From contig NZ_CP126158.1 of the NCBI RefSeq assembly GCF_030127145.1, positions 682,001 to 746,000 on the forward strand: a stretch of DNA of 64,000 nucleotides, in the 5' to 3' direction. Under the pieces are notes generated by a model. That model did no database searches. It was not told where the DNA came from and saw only the letters and a list, made by a program, of their open reading frames with translations. The first letter of the stretch is position 1. The number at the start of each line of letters is the position of its first letter. This document shows, piece after piece, positions 8,111-16,675 of this stretch. A program made the position numbers and the translations under genes. The DNA comes from Halobaculum halobium. Its GTDB lineage: Archaea > Halobacteriota > Halobacteria > Halobacteriales > Haloferacaceae.

Positions 8111-9827
8111 CGCGCACCTCCTCGGCGGCGTCGTCACGCCCGCCGTCAGCGACCGCCTCGCCCGCCGTCTTCCCCGCGTCACCCGGGCGGGTGAGCGGGA
8201 TCGCTGCCGCCTCCTCCTTGCGGTGTCCGAGTAGCCCCTCGGGTCGCCGCTGCATCAGCATCACGAGGATGACGCCGACGAGGATGAACCGAAGCGCAGA
8301 GACGTTGTCGAGCAGGAACGCGAGGAACGGGAGCACCTCGCCCTCGAGGAACGGCGCGACCGCCGCCGGGAACGTGCTCGGCGTGTCACCGAAGCTGACG
8401 TAGTTGGTGACGACCCGCCGGACGTACACCGGCCCCTCCCAGATGGCGCCTGCAAACAGCGCGCCGCCGAGGACGCTGCCGGTGTTCGAGCCGGCGCCAC
8501 CGATGATGAGCGCGACCCAGATGTAGAACGTGATGATCGGCCGGAAGGCGCCGGGATTGGTGAACCCCTGGCTCCCCTGCCAGAGGATGCCGCCCAGCCC
8601 CATCAGCCCGCAGCCGAACATGAACGCGACGATCTTGAAGCGATTCGTATCCTTCCCGAGCGACTTCGCGACCATCTCGTCTTCGCGGATCGCCTTGAGC
8701 ACGCGACCGAACGGTGAGTTCCCCGTGCGCACGAGCAGGACGTAGAACAGCCCGACGAACCCGGCGAGCACCACGACGTACGCCCAGTTGTTGATAACCG
8801 ACGGCTGGATCGCCAGATCGAGGGTGAACGCCGGAAGCGAGACGATCCCGAGCCACGACGATCCCGGCGGGATCAGCTCGATCCGGAGGTCGCCGAACAG
8901 CGGAAACAGGATAGACCCCAACAGCGCGGGCTCCGCGCCGGCGCCGAAGCCGTCATAAAAGAGGAGTCGGACCGGATTCCCCGGCATCGTGATGCCGGTC
9001 GCGCCGCCGGTGCCGGTCGTCACGCCGGCGATCGTGAACTCTTGGAGCGTCCGGGAGTTGAGCGTGAGCCGGATGATCTCCGAGAGCGCGACGGTGACGA
9101 TCGCGAAGTAGTCCGCCCGCAACCGGAGCGCCGGGAGCGCGGCAAGCAGCCCGACGAACGCGGCGGCGAGCACGCCCCCGAGGATCCCGATCGGGAGCGG
9201 AAGCCCCAGTCCGGGAATCGACGTCGCACTGGCCTCCGCCGGCGACGAGAGGATCGCCATCACGTACACGCCGACGGCCATGAAGCCGGCGATGCCGATG
9301 TTGAACACCCCAGCGTACCCCCAGTGGAGGTTGAGCGCTAACACCATCATCGCGTACACGGCCGTGAAGAACAGCACCGATCCGAGCGCGCCCATGAGCC
9401 CGTTGAACGGGAGTCCCAACGCGACGGCGAACACGAAGAAGACGACGACGACGTGCCCGAGGATGATGAGCAGCTTGTCGGCGTCCGACTCCATCCAGCG
9501 GTCCTCAAGCCACGTGACGTAGGGCTCGGCCGGCGGCGCCGTGGCGGCGTACAACACCGCGACGGTGACCGAGAGATAGACGAACCAGACGAGACTCCCG
9601 CCGATCGGGAGCGTTCCTAGGTCGAAGCCGGCCACGAGCGCGAACAGAACGCCCCCGACCAGCAGGTGGCCAAGCGCGGTCGCCCACGCGGTGGCTCCGC
9701 CCTCGTTCCACTGCCCCCGGAACCACTCGCGGTACGGCGTCCAGCCCGGGATCGCCCGGCTGGAACCGCCGCCGCCCGCGTCGCCGGCCGCTCCGCCTGC
9801 GTCGGCGGGCTCCGTCGAGGAACTCAC
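8108..9827 (-). CDS. livM: branched-chain amino acid-type ABC transporter permease LivM (no in-frame stop before livG)
   Basis: Membrane permease with about 10 helices and the LivM hallmark stretch LRADYFAIVTVALSEIIRLT, then GRVLKAIREDEMVAKSLG. The start overlaps the livH stop (ATGA). The recognisable protein ends with RRPEGLLGHRKEEAAAIPL and a hydrophilic tail that still has coding-type third-position GC up to the livG start. A TGA overlapping the livG ATG exists there but in another frame. In its own frame livM stays open through all of livG and joins livF in frame, giving an ORF to 6387 (1146 codons). A one-base loss in roughly 8112-8138 would explain this. The end given here is the expected, not the literal, stop. 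The transported solute (branched-chain amino acids, urea or similar) is not determined; no binding-protein gene is adjacent. Confidence 0.8.
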
Positions 9828-10921
9828 GCCGTCGTCACCCCCGAGAAGAGGCCCTCAGGCTTGAACAGCAGCACGAAGATCATGACGCCGAAGGCGGCGA
9901 CCGTCGAGAACTCGCTGGGGAGCCACACCAGCGAGATGCTCTGTGCGATGCCGATCGTGACCCCACCGAACATCGCCCCGTAGATGGAGCCGATGCCGCC
10001 GAGGATCACGGCCGCGAAGATCAACAGCAGGAGCACCCAGCCGAACTGGAAGTTCATGGTCCCGCGTTCGAGCGCGATGAGGAACCCGCCGGCGCCCGCG
10101 AGGCCGCCGCCGATGATCCACGTGAAGCGGACGACCCGCTCGGTCGGGATGCCGGTGACGCGAGCGAGGTCCTCGTTGTCTGCCATCGCGCGCATCGCCT
10201 TCCCGAGCTTCGTCGTCTGGAGCAGGAGGTGGACGCCGAGCATCAGGCCGGCTGCGATGACGACGAGCGTGACCTCGTGTCCACCGACGCCGAACCCGCC
10301 CGCGATCGCGAGATCGGGCACCGACTGCGCGTCGGTGAGCCCGCGGGTACGCTGCCCGAAGACGATGTAGATCACGTACCGAAGCGCCAGTGCGACCCCG
10401 ATAGAGGCGATGAGCAGCGAGATACCGCCCTCGTCGCGCATCGGCCTGTACACCAGTCGATCGATGACGAGCGAGAGGACGATTGTCGCGGCGGCCGCGA
10501 CGACCAGTCCCGCGACGACCGCGAGCGGGGTCGCGAACATCGTCACCCCCAGATCCCGCGTCGACACCGAGCCGATGAACAGCAGCGTCGTCAGGTCGAA
10601 CTGCCCGGCGCCCGCGAACAGCCACGTCACCGCCCAACCGGCGAACGCGCCGGAGGTGACGTAGTCGCCGTGGCCGAAGTTCGCGAAGTTCAGGATACTG
10701 TACGTCATCGAGAGTCCGACGCCCGCGAGCCCGATCGAGAGCCCAACTACGATCCCCTCCCACAGGAATCCGGCGAGTTGCGCGCCCGTGAGGCCTCCCG
10801 GCGCCGCGATCTGGCGGCCGAGGTCGAACACCAGGAACGCGATGATGCCGGCGACGATGAGGACGAACGGCCGAGAGGCGGCAAGGTCTCTGCCGCGTGA
10901 GTACGTTTCGCTAATGCCCAT
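9824..10921 (-). CDS. livH: branched-chain amino acid-type ABC transporter permease LivH
   Basis: 365 residues with eight or nine membrane helices. The family signatures are GLGLSMTYSILNFANFGHGD-like (here VGLSMTYSILNFANFGHGD), the EAA-like cytoplasmic segment GKAMRAMADNEDLARVTGI and the end AVILGGIGSIYGAMFGG. It is first gene of livH-M-G-F and pairs with LivM to make the membrane channel. Upstream are a TATA-like GGTTAAG (about 10960-10966) and a perfect palindrome at 10933-10947 between it and the start, where a repressor would block transcription. Confidence 0.92.
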   Translation of the reverse strand: MGISETYSRGRDLAASRPFVLIVAGIIAFLVFDLGRQIAAPGGLTGAQLAGFLWEGIVVGLSIGLAGVGLSMTYSILNFANFGHGDYVTSGAFAGWAVTWLFAGAGQFDLTTLLFIGSVSTRDLGVTMFATPLAVVAGLVVAAAATIVLSLVIDRLVYRPMRDEGGISLLIASIGVALALRYVIYIVFGQRTRGLTDAQSVPDLAIAGGFGVGGHEVTLVVIAAGLMLGVHLLLQTTKLGKAMRAMADNEDLARVTGIPTERVVRFTWIIGGGLAGAGGFLIALERGTMNFQFGWVLLLLIFAAVILGGIGSIYGAMFGGVTIGIAQSISLVWLPSEFSTVAAFGVMIFVLLFKPEGLFSGVTTA

Positions 10922-10932
10922 TGATATTCCTT

Positions 10933-10947
10933 CTCACGATTCGTGAG
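10933..10947. promoter_or_regulatory. palindrome in front of livH, putative operator
   Basis: CTCACGA-T-TCGTGAG is a perfect 7-1-7 inverted repeat 12 bases before the livH ATG, just downstream of a TATA-like GGTTAAG. This places it at or next to the expected transcription start. That position suits a dimeric repressor controlling the transporter. The regulator is not identified. Confidence 0.5.
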
Positions 10948-11071
10948 GTACCCCAACGCACTTAACCATTCTCTCACCCGCAGGACAGCGTCGTCGAGCC
11001 GACACGACTGTCGGCGTCCCCGACACTCGGAGCACAAGGGCCAAGCCAAGTCAGACCCTTCGAACCGGTGG

Positions 11072-11686
11072 ATGCCGGTCGATCCGTCGGACACCGACGC
11101 GCGTGATCGCGGGAGGCCCGCCAGCGACGAACGCGAGCCGAACCATGCCGGCGGCGTCACGGTCGAACCGGGCACGATGGACGACGTCGAGACCGTTGCC
11201 GACCTCTGGGTTCGTCTCGCGGACGGACAGCGATCCCACGGGACCCACCTCGCCGCCGCCGAGAACCGGCCGGCTGCCGCCGACGCGGCCGCGCGCGCGG
11301 TCGTCACCGGCGGCCTCGTCGTCGCTCGGGCGTCGGCCCCGGATCCGGACGAGAGCGGTGCGGACGCCGGCCTCCCGGACGAAGGGTCGAGGGGAGTCGT
11401 GGGGTTCGTCACGTTCGGGATCGAGTCGGGCCGCTACGACCTAGACGTGACCCGCGGGGCAGTGTACAACCTGTTCGTTCGCGAGGGGTATCGCGACGGC
11501 GGCGTCGGAGCAGAATTACTCGCGGCCGCCGAGTCGGCGCTCGCGGACGAGGGCGTCGACGTGGTCGCGCTCGAGGCGATGGCTGCGAACCGAGACGCGA
11601 GGCGATTCTATGAGCGGCACGGCTACGACGCCCACCGCATCGAACTAGAGAAGCCGGTGGACGGCGACGGAAGCGATAGCGATTAA
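11072..11686 (+). CDS. GNAT family N-acetyltransferase
   Basis: 204 residues from the ATG at 11072 (MPVDPSDTDARD); the open frame upstream of it overlaps the livH promoter region and is unlike coding sequence. The GNAT core is clear: motif A VYNLFVREGYRDGGVGAELLAAA with the acetyl-CoA loop R/Q-x-x-G-x-G/A in the variant REGYRDGGVGAE, and motif B NRDARRFYERHGY at the end. A 70-residue region before motif A has an acidic Asp/Gly-rich insertion. Substrate unknown. Its stop lies 29 bases before the tRNA. Confidence 0.8.
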   Translation: MPVDPSDTDARDRGRPASDEREPNHAGGVTVEPGTMDDVETVADLWVRLADGQRSHGTHLAAAENRPAAADAAARAVVTGGLVVARASAPDPDESGADAGLPDEGSRGVVGFVTFGIESGRYDLDVTRGAVYNLFVREGYRDGGVGAELLAAAESALADEGVDVVALEAMAANRDARRFYERHGYDAHRIELEKPVDGDGSDSD

Positions 11687-11715
11687 ACGGAGGACGCAGT
11701 ACGACCCCAGTACGC

Positions 11716-11789
11716 GCCGGGGGAGCATGGGCGGTGCATGCACTCGACTTGTAATCGAGACTTCGCGGGTTCGAATCCCGCCCCCGGCT
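11716..11789 (+). tRNA. tRNA-Thr (anticodon UGU)
   Basis: A complete cloverleaf can be drawn: acceptor GCCGGGG/CCCCGGC, D stem GCAT/ATGC, anticodon stem CTCGA/TCGAG with loop CTTGTAA (anticodon TGT at 11750-11752), variable ACTTC, T arm GCGGG-TTCGAAT-CCCGC, and discriminator T at 11789. CCA is not encoded and there is no intron. Positions 8-9 read GA instead of the usual U at 8, so the normal 8-14 tertiary pair is absent, though all stems are intact. No copy of its 3' end was seen elsewhere in the window. Confidence 0.93.
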
Positions 11790-11936
11790 TCTCCCCTGAC
11801 GGTTCGAAACCGGGAGCGGCGCGTGAACCGGCGTATTGAACCGAGCTGTCCGCGACCCGAGACCGTCCTCGATCGCGCGTTCACGTCCCGCTCACAGTCG
11901 CTATTTCCGCCTGCGTTTACGATTCACGTTCGCTGT

Positions 11937-13244
11937 TCACTGGCGGTCGCGGACTCGAACCGTCACCGGGCCATCCGGCTGCGTGGTCATCTGCGGCGAG
12001 ACCGAGAGCGACCCAGTCGCGTCGAGCCGATAGCGCCGGCAGATCGTCGCCAGCGTCGCCTTCAGCTCCAGCTCTGCGAGGTGCCGACCGAGACAGATCC
12101 GCGGGCCGCCGCCGAACGGGACGAACGCGTAGCCACGCTCGCGCGGCGTCGTCGACCGCCACCGCGTCGGGTCGAACGTCTCGGGCTCGTCGTACCACCG
12201 CGGGTCCCGGTGCAGGCTCCACGTGCTGAGCAGCACCGTCGTGTCCGCGGGGAGAGTGTACCCGCCGACAGAAACCGGTTCCCTGGCGACCCGCGGGATC
12301 GCGTGCACCGGCGGGTACAGTCGCATCGTCTCGTGAACCACCCGGTCGAGAACGGACAGTTCGTCGAGGTCCGTCGCCGTCGGCGGTCCGTCGAGTGTCT
12401 CGTCGAGTTCCTCGACCACTCGCCGTTCGACCGCGGGGTTGGCGCCGAGCAGGTGGAGCGCGAACGTGAGCGAGAGCGCCGTCGTCTCGTGACCGGCGAA
12501 CACCATCCCGACGACCTGATCGAGCACCTCCGCCTCGTCAAACCCCGAGTCGGGGTCGTCGCGGAGGGCGGCGAGCCTGGCGAGCAGGCTCCCGTCGTCG
12601 GGGCCGCCGTCTTCGCTGGCGAGCAGGGAACGCGCGTGCTCGCGCATCGCCGCGACGCCGCGGCGAAACGATCGACGGGCAGGCGTCGGAACCCACGTCG
12701 GCAACACCCACGAGGTCGGTTCGAACCACCGGTTCAGCGCGTGGGCTGTCTCCGCGAGCTCGTCGAGCTCCTCGGCCGGCGGCGCGTCTCCGAGGACGAC
12801 CTCGAACAGATTCCGGAGCGCGAGCGTTCGCATCTCCTCGTCGACCCGAACCGTCGCCCCGTCCGTCCACCGCTCGGCTCGTTGGCCCGCGAGCGTGACC
12901 ATCACCTCCGCGTGCTCGCGGACCCGGGATGGGCTGAAGAACGACTCCATGGCGTGACGCTGTCGCCGCCACCGGTCTCCCTCGACCGCGAGCAGCGCGT
13001 CACCGAACGCGACCGAGAAGTCGTCGAGCTTCCCGAACGCCTCGCGATTCAGGAGGGCCGACTCTACGTGGTCGGGGTGCGCGAGGATGACCACGTCGGT
13101 CCCGGGGAACCGAAGGCGGACCACGTCGCCCGTCGACCGGACGGACTCGCGAACGAACCCGAACGGGTTGCTCGCGAACCCGACGGCGTTTCCGAGCACC
13201 GGAAGGCCAGACGGCGTCGGCGGGAGCTCCCCTTGCTTCGACAT
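11937..13244 (-). CDS. cytochrome P450
   Basis: 435 residues starting MSKQGELPPTPSGLPVLGN, a Pro-rich start with no membrane anchor, so a soluble P450. The I-helix oxygen-binding motif is MVFAGHETTAL, the K-helix ExxR is ETMR, and the haem loop is FGGGPRICLGRHLAELELK with the thiolate Cys. It resembles the small group of haloarchaeal P450s typified by CYP174A. The reaction is mono-oxygenation of an unknown substrate; a redox partner is not encoded nearby. The open frame continues 108 codons upstream, but that part is Arg/Pro-rich and lacks a P450 function, so the ATG at 13244 is chosen. Confidence 0.93.
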   Translation of the reverse strand: MSKQGELPPTPSGLPVLGNAVGFASNPFGFVRESVRSTGDVVRLRFPGTDVVILAHPDHVESALLNREAFGKLDDFSVAFGDALLAVEGDRWRRQRHAMESFFSPSRVREHAEVMVTLAGQRAERWTDGATVRVDEEMRTLALRNLFEVVLGDAPPAEELDELAETAHALNRWFEPTSWVLPTWVPTPARRSFRRGVAAMREHARSLLASEDGGPDDGSLLARLAALRDDPDSGFDEAEVLDQVVGMVFAGHETTALSLTFALHLLGANPAVERRVVEELDETLDGPPTATDLDELSVLDRVVHETMRLYPPVHAIPRVAREPVSVGGYTLPADTTVLLSTWSLHRDPRWYDEPETFDPTRWRSTTPRERGYAFVPFGGGPRICLGRHLAELELKATLATICRRYRLDATGSLSVSPQMTTQPDGPVTVRVRDRQ

Positions 13245-13918
13245 GGATCCGATCGGCGGCGGACTACTCACAAAGCTGTCGAACGCCGAAATGTGAGGCA
13301 AAAATCGGGTGGGTGGGTCGGGCCCACCCGTGGGCCGAATTCGGATCGGCCGCGGGGGATGCGGCCGCAGTCGGGGCGATGCGATCGAGCCGTCGGCGTG
13401 GGAACGCCTCCGGCGGCCGAAGCGACATCGGTCGGCGCGTGATCCACAGACGCCGAGCGCGACTCGGCCGGTACTCGCGTCGAGGAAGGCGACGAGCCTC
13501 GTCCGCGAGCGAGCGATCCGAGGGTCGACTCGAGTATTGTTATCCGCCGGATATCCTCGACAAGCCACCCCCGTCCAAGCAAATCTCTCTCATCCAAGCA
13601 AGCCACCCCCGTCCAAGCAGGTCAACCGGCGTCACGAGAGGCGCCCGGAACCGGTCCGGTCGGTCCGGTACCGCCGCCGAGTCGTCCGTGCTGGGCCCGT
13701 CGCGATCGGCGTCGAATCGACCGTCGACGGGTCGATCGCGGGCCGGGATCGCGACGCGTCACCTCGGCCCGCGCGAGCGACCCCGTCGCAACCGACTACC
13801 CGCCGTGCTGCGGTCTGAGTTGTACGTAACCCGCTAACTGGGGTGAACCGAGGCTTCGACTGGACGACGACCGGCGCGGGGCGCAACGGTTTTGCCGGTC
13901 CGAGTCCCGGCGTCACGC
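13245..13918. other. long intergenic region with a 21-base direct repeat
   Basis: About 670 bases between the divergent P450 and CHY genes. Open frames on both strands here are Arg/Ser/Pro-rich shadows without any recognised motif. The P450 promoter is probably around the run CGATTTTTGCC on the minus strand (13296-13306). A perfect direct repeat lies at 13561-13619. A TATA-like GGTTTTGCC at about 13888-13896 precedes the CHY gene. The middle (13650-13850) shows nothing I can assign. Confidence 0.6.
13561..13619. repeat. two perfect 21-base direct repeats
   Basis: The 21-mer starting CAAGCCACCCCCGTCCAAG is present at 13561-13581 and again at 13599-13619, separated by 17 bases that themselves contain the related CATCCAAGCA. 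The spacing of 38 bases start to start and only two copies argue against CRISPR. It could be a protein-binding site or a slippage product in a gene-free region. Confidence 0.7.
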
Positions 13919-14269
13919 GTGCGACGACTCGTCTACGGCACTGCCGTTCGCGGCGTCGACGTCGGCACCGAGACTCGCTGTGCCCACTACGACGGACCGA
14001 CGGACGTGATCGCCCTACGGCTCGGCTGCTGTGGGGAGTTCTTCCCGTGTGCAGAGTGCCACGACGCCGTCGCGGGACACGAGCGCGAGCCGTGGCCACG
14101 CGACCGCTTCGACGAGCCCGCGGTGCTGTGTGGCGCCTGCGGAGCGACGCTGTCCGTCGACGAGTACCGTGACGCCGCGTTCGCCTGCCCGGCCTGCGAC
14201 GCCGAGTTCAACCCCGGCTGTGCAGCGCACTACGATCAGTACTTCGAGGGCGTCGACCCAGCCCGATAG
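13919..14269 (+). CDS. CHY-type zinc finger protein
   Basis: 116 residues from a GTG at 13919 (MRRLVYGTAVRGVDVG). The CHY zinc finger is complete: TRCAHYDGPTD, then LGCCGEFFPCAECHDAVAGHE, VLCGACGATL and FACPACDAEFNPGCAAHY, giving the Cys/His ligands for three zinc ions. In eukaryotes the domain is part of ubiquitin ligases; in archaea these small stand-alone proteins have no established role. A TATA-like box about 27 bases upstream supports the chosen start. It converges on msrA. Confidence 0.85.
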   Translation: MRRLVYGTAVRGVDVGTETRCAHYDGPTDVIALRLGCCGEFFPCAECHDAVAGHEREPWPRDRFDEPAVLCGACGATLSVDEYRDAAFACPACDAEFNPGCAAHYDQYFEGVDPAR

Positions 14270-14303
14270 GGAACCGACCTCCCCTCTGGCCTCGGCGTCG
14301 TCC

Positions 14304-14837
14304 TCACGCTTGGTGCATCTCGGCGAATTTCTCGCGCACCTTGTCGATCTTCGGTTGGGCGTGCATCGTGCAGTAGGCGTCGTTCGGATTCTTCGCGAAG
14401 TAGTCTTGGTGCTTCTCCTCGGCGCGGTAGAACGTCGCCAGCGGTTCGAGTTCGGTGACGACGTCGTCCTCGTATCCGCCTTCCTCGTCGAGTGCCTCGA
14501 TGTACGACTCGGCCAGCGCGCGCTGCTCGTCGTCGTGATAGAGCACGATCGAACGGTACTGGCTGCCGACGTCGGGCCCCTGGCGGTTCAACTGCGTCGG
14601 GTCGTGGACGGTGAAAAACACCTCCAGCAGCTTCTCGTAGGAGACTGCGTCCGGGTCGTACGCGACCTGGACGACCTCCGCGTGCCCCGTCTCGCCCGTA
14701 CAGACCTCCCGGTAGGACGGGTTCTCGGTGTGGCCACCGGCGTACCCGGAGGTGACGCTCTCGACGCCCTCGATCTCCTCAACCGCAGCCTCGATACACC
14801 AGAAGCAGCCGCCGCCGAACGTGGCGTTCTCCGTCAT
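14304..14837 (-). CDS. msrA: peptide-methionine (S)-S-oxide reductase MsrA
   Basis: 177 residues from the ATG at 14837. The catalytic motif FGGGCFWCIEAA is at residues 7-18, with the nucleophilic Cys in GCFW. Further conserved blocks are VTSGYAGGHTENPSY, TGETGHAEVVQVAYDP, FFTVHDPTQLNRQG, YRSIVLYH and THAQPKID-like MHAQPKIDKV. It repairs methionine S-sulfoxide in proteins; electrons come from thioredoxin. Length and motif order are standard. The open frame upstream is a shadow of the methyltransferase gene. Confidence 0.95.
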   Translation of the reverse strand: MTENATFGGGCFWCIEAAVEEIEGVESVTSGYAGGHTENPSYREVCTGETGHAEVVQVAYDPDAVSYEKLLEVFFTVHDPTQLNRQGPDVGSQYRSIVLYHDDEQRALAESYIEALDEEGGYEDDVVTELEPLATFYRAEEKHQDYFAKNPNDAYCTMHAQPKIDKVREKFAEMHQA

Positions 14838-14916
14838 ACGTCGATCATGGGCAGCGAGCAGTATGTACCTGCCGTCCGCACGCCTGCGATGCCCTCGGCG
14901 GTCGCGGCGCCGACGG

Positions 14917-15549
14917 TCACCGCGTTCGCCGCGCCCCGACGAGGAACGCCGGGTTCCGCGTCCCGCGACGCTCGAACACCGTGTCGGACACGAACGACAG
15001 CTCCCAGCCGCGGTCTGGGCGGAACAGCGCACGGAGGTCCGCCCGCGACAGCGACGCCCACGTCGGGGCGACGCCGTCGTCACGGGCGTCACACAACAGG
15101 AAGTAGTCGCCGCCGGGGCGCAGCGTCCGACGGATCGCTTCGGTCGACAGCCGCCGCTCCATCGGGCCGAGACAGTGCAGCATCGCGGAGTCGACGACGG
15201 TATCGGCGCCGACGCCGAGGGCGTCGAGTCGAAGCGCGTCCCACACGAGGAAGTGCGCGGGGATGCGTCGCCAGCGCGCCTTCTCGCGCGCCTGTCGGAT
15301 CGCCGTCGGCGCCACGTCGACGCCGAGCACCTTGTGTCCTCGTCGCGCGAGAAACAGCGACAGTTCGCCCGTGCCGCAGCCGACCTCGATCACCCGCCGA
15401 CCGATCCGCCCCGCCTCCGCGAGCGCGACGAACGCGCGCTGAGGCCGACCGATGTCCCAGTTGGGTACGTTGTGGTGATAGCTGGCGTCGAAGCCGTAGG
15501 CGGCCGCGGGGTTGACGTAGTCGAGTCCCGGATCCGTCGTGGCCGACAC
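14917..15549 (-). CDS. class I SAM-dependent methyltransferase
   Basis: 210 residues. SAM-binding motif I is VIEVGCGTGELSLFLARRG (about residues 53-71), followed by the acidic VLGVDVAPTAI and motif IV DTVVDSAMLHCL. GGDYFLLCDARDDG marks the later strands. The N-terminus YHHNVPNWDIGRPQRAF resembles the thiopurine-methyltransferase-like group, where NWDIGRPQ is common. Substrate unknown. The stop is 79 bases from the msrA start and both are on the minus strand, so they may share a transcript. Confidence 0.85.
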   Translation of the reverse strand: MSATTDPGLDYVNPAAAYGFDASYHHNVPNWDIGRPQRAFVALAEAGRIGRRVIEVGCGTGELSLFLARRGHKVLGVDVAPTAIRQAREKARWRRIPAHFLVWDALRLDALGVGADTVVDSAMLHCLGPMERRLSTEAIRRTLRPGGDYFLLCDARDDGVAPTWASLSRADLRALFRPDRGWELSFVSDTVFERRGTRNPAFLVGARRTR

Positions 15550-15751
15550 ACCAGAGCCTCGGCGGCGAGCGGCTTAGTTCCCGGCGGCGACTCCCGCGGG
15601 CCCCGTCGAATCCGACTGCGTCAGATCAGACGCCGTCGAGCAGCCGGCGGTCGTCGCCGGCGATCGCACCGGCGTGAGAACGCCCCGAAGGTGCGGGAAT
15701 CCACCCGGGAAACGAGCGGACTTACAAGGCGCCTCGAAGAAGTGCGGGGAC

Positions 15752-16588
15752 ATGAGCGACCGCGACCCCAGCGACGACAGCGAAGACCCGAACGCAGAGG
15801 TCCAGTATCACATCGAGGTCGGCTCCGACGACGTGGCCGACACCGTCCTCCTCCCGGGCAACCCCGAGCGCGTCGACAAGGTGACCGCGCTGTGGGACGA
15901 CCACGAGGAGGTGGGCCAACACCGCGAGTACCGCACCGCGACCGGCGAGTACGACGGCGAGCCGCTGTCGGTCACGTCGACCGGGATCGGCTCCCCCTCG
16001 GCGGCGATCGCCGTGGAGGAACTCGCGCGCGTCGGCGCGGACACCTTCATCCGCGTCGGCTCCTGTGGCGCCATCCAGGAGGGGATGGAGGTTGGCGATC
16101 TGGTGATCACGTCCGGGGCCGTCCGCCAGGAAGGGACGAGCAAGGAGTACGTCCGGGAGGACTACCCCGCGGCCACCGACCACGAGGTCGTCTCCGCGCT
16201 CGTGGCCGCCGCCGAGCGCCTGGGGTACGACTATCACGTCGGGATCACCATGTCGGCCGACTCCTTTTACGCCGGGCAGGGTCGCCCCGGGTTCGAGGGC
16301 TTCGAGGCCGCCGGCAGCGACGCGCTCGTCGAGGAACTGCGCGAGGCGAACGTGAAGAACATCGAGATGGAGGCCGCGGCGATCGCGACCATCGCGAACG
16401 TGTACGGCCTCCGCGCCGGCGCGGTCTGCACGGTGTACGCCAACCGCGTCACCGGCGAGTTCCGCACGGAAGGCGAGTCGCGCGCGGCTGAGTGCGCCAG
16501 CCTCGCGGCGGCGCTTTTGGCGCGGATGGACGAGGTGAAGCGCGAGGCGGGCGTCGACCGCTGGCACGCCGGCCTGTCGCTGGAGTAA
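15752..16588 (+). CDS. udp: uridine phosphorylase / nucleoside phosphorylase
   Basis: 278 residues. The purine/uridine phosphorylase family 1 fold is shown by VLLPGNPERVDKV (phosphate loop), STGIGSPSAAIAVEEL, IRVGSCGAIQEG and the ribose-binding KNIEMEAAAIATIA with its Glu-Met-Glu. It cleaves uridine (or another nucleoside) with phosphate to base and ribose-1-phosphate. The first 20 residues are an acidic haloarchaeal extension. A TATA-like CTTACAA at 15721-15727 lies 27 bases before the ATG, so the transcript is probably leaderless. Confidence 0.88.
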   Translation: MSDRDPSDDSEDPNAEVQYHIEVGSDDVADTVLLPGNPERVDKVTALWDDHEEVGQHREYRTATGEYDGEPLSVTSTGIGSPSAAIAVEELARVGADTFIRVGSCGAIQEGMEVGDLVITSGAVRQEGTSKEYVREDYPAATDHEVVSALVAAAERLGYDYHVGITMSADSFYAGQGRPGFEGFEAAGSDALVEELREANVKNIEMEAAAIATIANVYGLRAGAVCTVYANRVTGEFRTEGESRAAECASLAAALLARMDEVKREAGVDRWHAGLSLE

Positions 16589-16675
16589 TCGAGCACTCGC
16601 CCGACTCGGCCGCCAGAATCGCCCGTTGCCGGCGGTTTCAACACGCATTTATCCTCCGCCCGGGAACACGCGTCC

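Noticed and set aside
6387-9827. A single 1146-residue LivM-LivF fusion protein
   Set aside because: The middle third is an Arg-rich shadow of livG, which itself has a good ribosome binding site, start and all ABC motifs. A lost stop in livM is the simpler reading, so three genes are listed and the open frame is reported as a finding.
11716-11789. tRNA-Thr as the edge of an integrated element
   Set aside because: No second copy of the tRNA 3' end and no integrase gene were found; flanking genes have normal composition.
13245-13568. Longer P450 start or a separate minus-strand gene upstream of it
   Set aside because: The 108 extra codons are Arg/Pro/Ser-rich with no P450 or signal features, while MSKQGELPPTPSGLPVLGN is a natural P450 start.
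13561-13619. Direct repeats as an attachment site or insertion-sequence footprint
   Set aside because: The repeats flank only 17 bases, there is no integrase or transposase in the window, and they do not match the tRNA-Thr 3' end.
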